From positions 24,712,061 through 24,776,060 of the forward strand of contig NC_041711.1 in NCBI RefSeq assembly GCF_900700375.1: a stretch of DNA of 64,000 nucleotides, in the 5' to 3' direction. Positions 59,230 through 64,000 of the stretch are shown here, in pieces. The notes beneath the pieces are model-generated. The model searched no databases. It had not been told where the DNA came from and saw nothing but the letters and a program-made list of their open reading frames with translations. The translations under genes and the position numbers were made by a program. This DNA comes from Denticeps clupeoides. Taxonomy: Eukaryota; Chordata; Actinopteri; Clupeiformes; Denticipitidae. Position 1 is the stretch's first letter. Each line of letters starts with the position of its first letter.

Positions 59230-62200
59230 ATGTTTCTGGTGTTGTGTGCTGCGGGCCAGGCTGCTGCTGCTGCTGCTGCTGCTGTGTGTCGGGCTCCAGC
59301 CTGTCCGGTCCCGGCGATGCTCCAGCTTCTTCTGCCGCAGATCTCTCCGCGTCAGCAGCAGCCGGCGAGGACCCGACCCGGGAAAAGCCCTGTTCCTCAC
59401 CCCATATGTGGAGGATGGACGGATAGAGGAGGGTGAGCGTTCTGCGTTGATGATGATGATGATGATGATGAAAGGCTTTTAAACCATTGTTTCTTGCTGC
59501 AGCCCGGAAGCTGAGTCTGGTGGAACCGCTACCTGGAGCAAACGTGAAGAGTTACTCGGGGTACCTGACCGTCAACAAAGCCTACAACAGCAACATGTTC
59601 TTCTGGTTCTTCCCTGCACAGGTACGGTCCACACATTAAGAGAAGAACCTGAACCTACTCGAACAGAAACTGAGCCGAGGTCATTTCTCGTGGTCATGTG
59701 ACAATCACTCCCAGTGTCTCTGACTACGTGCTCCGATCATATACATCATGTAGTTTGGTTCTGCTGATGTCACTCAACAGGGATCTGCTGCTGCTGTACT
59801 TACAGCTTTTTCCCCAACCTCAGGGCGCGCAAGTGCCGCCATATGCAGGCATCAACTGATCACAGATCATCAATACTATTCACACCACCATCCTCACTGC
59901 TTTAATATAAGTAATGATTTGTGTTGTCCAGTCCAGACATGGTAGCAGGAAATTGCGGTTAATGAAACATCCTCATACACGTAGAGAGGAAATGTATCAG
60001 ACTAAATTATTTTAGTTTTTTTTAAAAACAGTTGCACTTATTAAAGAAACAGTGGTGGCAGTGGTGGCCACTTAAGGAAGGGGACTCATAATCAAAAGGT
60101 TTGAATCCCGATCCGCCAAGGTGCCTGAGCGAAGCACCGTCCCCACACACTGCTCCCCGGGCGCCTTTCATGGCTGCCGACTGCTCACCAAGGGTGATTG
60201 CTTAAAGGCAGAGGACACGTTTAGTTGTGTCACCATGTGCTGTGCTGTATCTCACAATGACAATTCGCTTTCACTTCACACTAGTATGAACTATCTAGTG
60301 CTCCACCAGATGCGGGTTTGAGTTCATAATTATTTTAAACTTTTACAATGATTATTTATTGTTCTTTTTTTGTATTTTCTAAATGACCCTAAATGTATAA
60401 TATGTGTTCTGATGTGCAAAAGCAACCATTCGGGGAAGTGACACTGAAAACAAATCGATTTCTGACTTTTATGATTTATTTATCTGAATTGGGGTAATTT
60501 TAAGGGATGAATATCTTGGTACTTGACGTGGACCTGTCTAAATCAGTGTCTTCACGGCTTTTCTTCATCCTCAGAATATGAAAATACTGCTAGATCTGTG
60601 TGTTTTTCAGGATACCTCAAAAATTGCAGATTCATGTCTGAACACATTGTATTTGATGTAATGTTCTCCACTGTTCCCTTTGTTGTCACTGTAACTTGTG
60701 GATCTGGGTGAGATTGGGCACCCAACTGTGTTTTGTAATTCTACAGGATTCTGTTCACTGATTCTGTTCATCTCATGGAAATCCTTGCACAGACATTTTA
60801 TTTGTTGGTTTTTGTCTCTGTTGCCAAATTTTGTAATTCCTGTCGTAATTTTGTAATTTGGACTCAGTTAGATGTAGTTTTTTGTTCTAAACCCATTTTG
60901 TGCATTGTATTCAAAGTACCTCTTGAGGTTCTAGCTGAACTTTCTTCAGCGCTCTCTCTGTGTGTGACAGGTGAGGCCAGAAAGTGCTCCCGTGTTGCTG
61001 TGGCTCCAAGGTGGTCCAGGTGGGACCTCCATGTTTGGGCTGTTTGTTGAGCACGGACCGTATGTGGTGTACAAGAACATGACTGGTAAATTCCTTGGCT
61101 GTAGATTAAACAGAGACTGTGAGTTAACAGACCTTCAGTGTTACACTCAACAGGGCAGTCGTGGCCGAGCGGGTAAGGAAACGGCCCCGTAATCAGAAGG
61201 TTGCCAGTTCGAATCCCGATCTGCCAAGGTGCAACTTAGCAATGCACCATCCCCACACACTGCTCCCCGGGCGCCTGTCATGGGCTGCCCACTGCTCACC
61301 AAGGATGATGGTTAAAAGCAGAGGACACAGCACCATGTGCTGTGCTGCTGTGTATCACATGTGACAATCACTTCACTCTATTATTACTTTTTTGCTGTGC
61401 TGCATTGTTTCACTTTACTTTCAATTTCAATATGATGGTGGATAGTGAATTTTATACATTATGAGCTGACTGGATGCAGAACTCATTTGAATTTCCTTTT
61501 TCCCGTTGCAGTTGGGTTACGGGATTACCCATGGTCCTCCAGATATTCAGTGCTTTACATCGACAACCCAGTATGTTTACCTAATTTACTGTTTTAGCCA
61601 AAACATGACATGTGTGAAACATGCTCCACTTTTGAGTACACAAAACTATTTCTCATTTTGCCCACTGTGTGGAGTCATTCGGTCCTTTCTGATGTCCACT
61701 GAGCAAGATAAATCTTAGAATCAACAACCCTTTATCCATTTGACTATAATAAAACTTTTATATATTTAGAAAATTTCATTTCCCTGGATAACCATTAAAT
61801 AAAGAAGTCAAATCTTTATCTCAGGTGGGCACTGGCTTCAGCTTCACTAACAATGACAAAGGCTTTGCCAAAAATCAAGACGATGTAGGTCGGGATCTGT
61901 ACAGGTGAGATTTTATATATATAAAAACGTATATTTTCCTTTGGGTTTTTTGCTTGTTGTGTTTTTTAATATGTTTTTACTTGCCTCTTTACCCTCTAGT
62001 GCACTTCTCCAGTTCTTCCAGATCTTCACAGAGTTTCAGGGCAATGACTTCTACGCTACAGGAGAGGTGAGCAGGGATTGATATTCCTAATAGGTATTAT
62101 ATTATATATTTTCCGCATTTATTCATCTTTTACTGTTTCCAGTCATATGCAGGAAAGTATGTTCCAGCAATTGGATATTACATCCATAAGAACAACCCTT

Positions 62201-63815
62201 CGGCCAAACTGAAGATCAATTTCAAGGGAGTGGCCATTGGTGATGGACTGTGTGACCCAGAGATGGTTTGTATTGCTTATATAAAATTCTGTTACCCGGC
62301 TCCCAGAGCAGGAGCATAAATGTACCCGGTGTGACGTCCAGCAATTACCTACATTTAAACATATAGAATGAGGCAGCAGCCAAACAAATGTTTGCTTTTG
62401 GTATGCAACACCCCACCCACACCCCCACACTGCAGGAGGCACAACTGCTCTCTTTAAAGGGACAGGCTTCGGTCGCAGCCAATAAGAGGATACCAGCAAT
62501 TAGGCCACCAAACTACACCTAAAAGAGACAACACAAGCATCAATAAATGCACATATATTTATATTTGTGGCATTTATCAGATGTCCTTATCAAGAGCAAC
62601 TCACAATCAGTAGTTACAGGGACAGAATGCTGCAGGGGACACAATGGTAGTAAGTGGGGTTTGAGCCTGGGTCTGCTGGTTCATAGTGTCTTACCCACTA
62701 GGCTACTACCCCATACAAATGTAACACCACCTAGTAGCAGGTACTAATTTATAAAATGCCACAAATGGGATATTATTAAGAGAAAGAGGCTTTGTCTAAA
62801 TATGTTGGATCCCATTTCAAGTTTGTGGGTGTAGCACTTTCATTTTTTGTATAATAATGAAACATTGTAGTGTAGAGTTGCTACACACAACTTCTCACAC
62901 ACTCTAATGTTCTCCGTATATTGTGGGGTTTTTTGTTGTTGTTGCTTGTGTGCACCTGATTCAGTCTTGATGCACATCTGTGTTTCTATGTCAGATGTTG
63001 GGAGGTTATGGAGACTTCCTCTACCAGACGGGGATGGTGGATGAGCTGCAGAAACAGTATGTGGATCAACAGACTGATTTGGGGGTACGCTACATCCAGC
63101 AGCAGAAATGGGTGGAGGCCTTTGAAGTAAGTATTTTTGCACAGTTTAACGAATCCCATCTGCCTTTTGTGTCTTTTTGATGTTGTTTTGGTACCCAGTC
63201 CACATTCAAAAAGTGTCCAAATTTTCTGCCTGGTCATTTTTTTTTTTAATGTGGTCTTACTGAATTTTAATCTCTTAAATCCTGTTCTCTCTGTATGTGT
63301 GCATGTGTGTGTGTGTTTGTGTGTGTTTGCGAATGACTAATGGATCATCTGCTATATGTCTCATTTGCAGGTGTTTGACAGCGTACTGAATGGTGACCTT
63401 TCACCTTACCCTTCCTTCTTCCAAAACGCTACAGGATGCACCAATTACTTTAATTACATGCAGTGTCAGGTACAAAACATTCCCTCCAGTGCACTGATGA
63501 GTGAAATTGATTTCGTTATTGAGTGCATGTAGTTCTAAGGGAAGTGTGCATTAGGGGACATCTGAACTGTCACAACATAAACAGATCCTACAAGGCCAGT
63601 TTTCTGACATCTTATATTGTTTGGATTTGGTGTTTCCTCAGGAACCTGCCGATCAGGAGTACTTTAGCCAGTTTGTGACAATGACAGAGGTTCGACGCGC
63701 TATCCATGTGGGCAACCTTACCTTCAACGATGGCTCCGAGGTAGAAAAGCACCTCCTGCAGGATGTAATGAAGAGCATCAAGCCATGGCTGGCTGTTCTC
63801 ATGGATAATTACCGG
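59230..63815 (+). CDS. cpvl: CPVL serine carboxypeptidase (partial; start unresolved, 3' end outside window)
   Basis: Secretory-pathway carboxypeptidase of family S10, found in macrophages in mammals. Exons: first exon ending 59432, then 59503-59621, 60971-61085, 61512-61570, 61825-61904, 62000-62066, 62143-62265, 62995-63126, 63371-63469, 63642-63815. From LFLTPYVEDG in exon 1 the frame is continuous and matches human CPVL. The oxyanion motif GGPGG is in exon 3; the nucleophile Ser in GESYAG spans exons 6-7. The catalytic Asp and His should lie in exons beyond the window. Glycosylation sequons occur at NMT, NAT and NLT. The first exon encodes a Leu-rich, signal-like stretch, but the nearby ATG at 59230 is one base out of frame; the only in-frame ATG seen is at 58934. 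The start given is therefore nominal. Confidence 0.9.
59261..59284. repeat. (CTG)8 repeat in the CPVL signal-peptide region
   Basis: Eight CTG units, read as Leu in the CPVL frame and as Ala or Cys in the others. Whole-unit length changes would keep the frame. A separate ATG/GAT repeat follows in intron 1 (about 59447-59470). Confidence 0.95.
60051..60282 (+). mobile_element. SINE family B in CPVL intron 2
   Basis: Forward copy with head GTGGTGGCCACTTAAGGAAG, core CACACACTGCTCCCCGGGCG and tail TCACAATGACAATTCGCTTT. The B-box is shortened. Confidence 0.85.
61154..61379 (+). mobile_element. SINE family B in CPVL intron 3
   Basis: One of the best preserved family B copies: head GTGGCCGAGCGGGTAAGGAA, B-box GTTCGAATCCC, core GCTCCCCGGGCGCCTGTCAT and tail CACATGTGACAATCACTTCA. 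It fills more than half of the intron, which is only 426 bp. Confidence 0.9.
62569..62711 (-). mobile_element. SINE family A in CPVL intron 7
   Basis: Reverse copy, diverged tail (CATTTATCAGATGTCCTTAT), core GGACACAATGGTAGTAAGTG and head CCCACTAGGCTACTACC. Confidence 0.8.
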
Positions 63816-64000
63816 GTGAGAGTGAATTTACCATGCAGAAAATTGTCACTGGATTCCAATCCAACTCCTGATAAATTGTGTAGAATGTAACCTTTAATAG
63901 TTAAAATAGTAAATACTTTTAAAATGGACTATTTGATGATCTATATGACAACAATTGACAGACAATGCCCCTACATTAGAACTTATTCACTCCATTATTC

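Noticed and set aside
1-64000. CRISPR arrays, bacterial operons, prophage or plasmid genes
   Set aside because: No spaced identical repeats, no ribosome-binding-site-led gene clusters, and all recognisable genes are intron-containing vertebrate genes.

Overview
The window is vertebrate nuclear DNA, almost certainly from a ray-finned fish. Genes are split by short GT-AG introns, their products align with human proteins along their length (from memory, no search run), and introns and spacers carry many tRNA-derived SINEs, small Tc1/mariner-type palindromes and CA/GT microsatellites. The SINE types suggest an otomorph fish (herring, catfish or characin relatives), but that is a guess. There is no bacterial, plasmid, phage or CRISPR content, and I found no new multi-gene system.

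Layout. 222-6104 (+) is HACL1, a peroxisomal 2-hydroxyacyl-CoA lyase, complete in 17 exons. 7906-14821 (+) is COLQ, the collagen tail of acetylcholinesterase, complete in 17 exons. 14822-21629 is a COLQ 3' region and a repeat-bearing spacer. 21630-28107 (-) is PLEKHA8/FAPP2, a Golgi glycosphingolipid carrier, complete in 13 exons. It is head to head, across about 520 bp, with FKBP14 at 28626-29852 (+), an ER prolyl isomerase with four exons. 32447-32797 (-) is PRR15, a small coding region. 34643-57023 (-) is CHN2 (beta-chimaerin, a Rac GAP) in 13 exons, with a second isoform start at 39902. About 59.2 kb to the window end (+) is CPVL, a serine carboxypeptidase; its 3' exons lie outside the window and its start codon is unresolved.

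The genes do not form a pathway. They are two conserved vertebrate neighbourhoods placed side by side: HACL1-COLQ (human 3p25) and PLEKHA8-FKBP14-PRR15-CHN2-CPVL (human 7p14-15), meeting between about 16.7 and 21.6 kb.

Most worth a second look: a beta1-chimaerin-type start whose coding sequence reads straight through the splice acceptor of a shared CHN2 exon; an unidentified exon-like open frame at 31535-31807; a CPVL first exon whose signal-peptide-like segment has no nearby in-frame ATG; an LTR-like fossil nested inside a small palindromic transposon in HACL1 intron 11; and a fold-back SINE in CHN2. Exon boundaries were placed by hand from splice signals, reading-frame continuity and remembered human proteins, so each could be off by a few bases.
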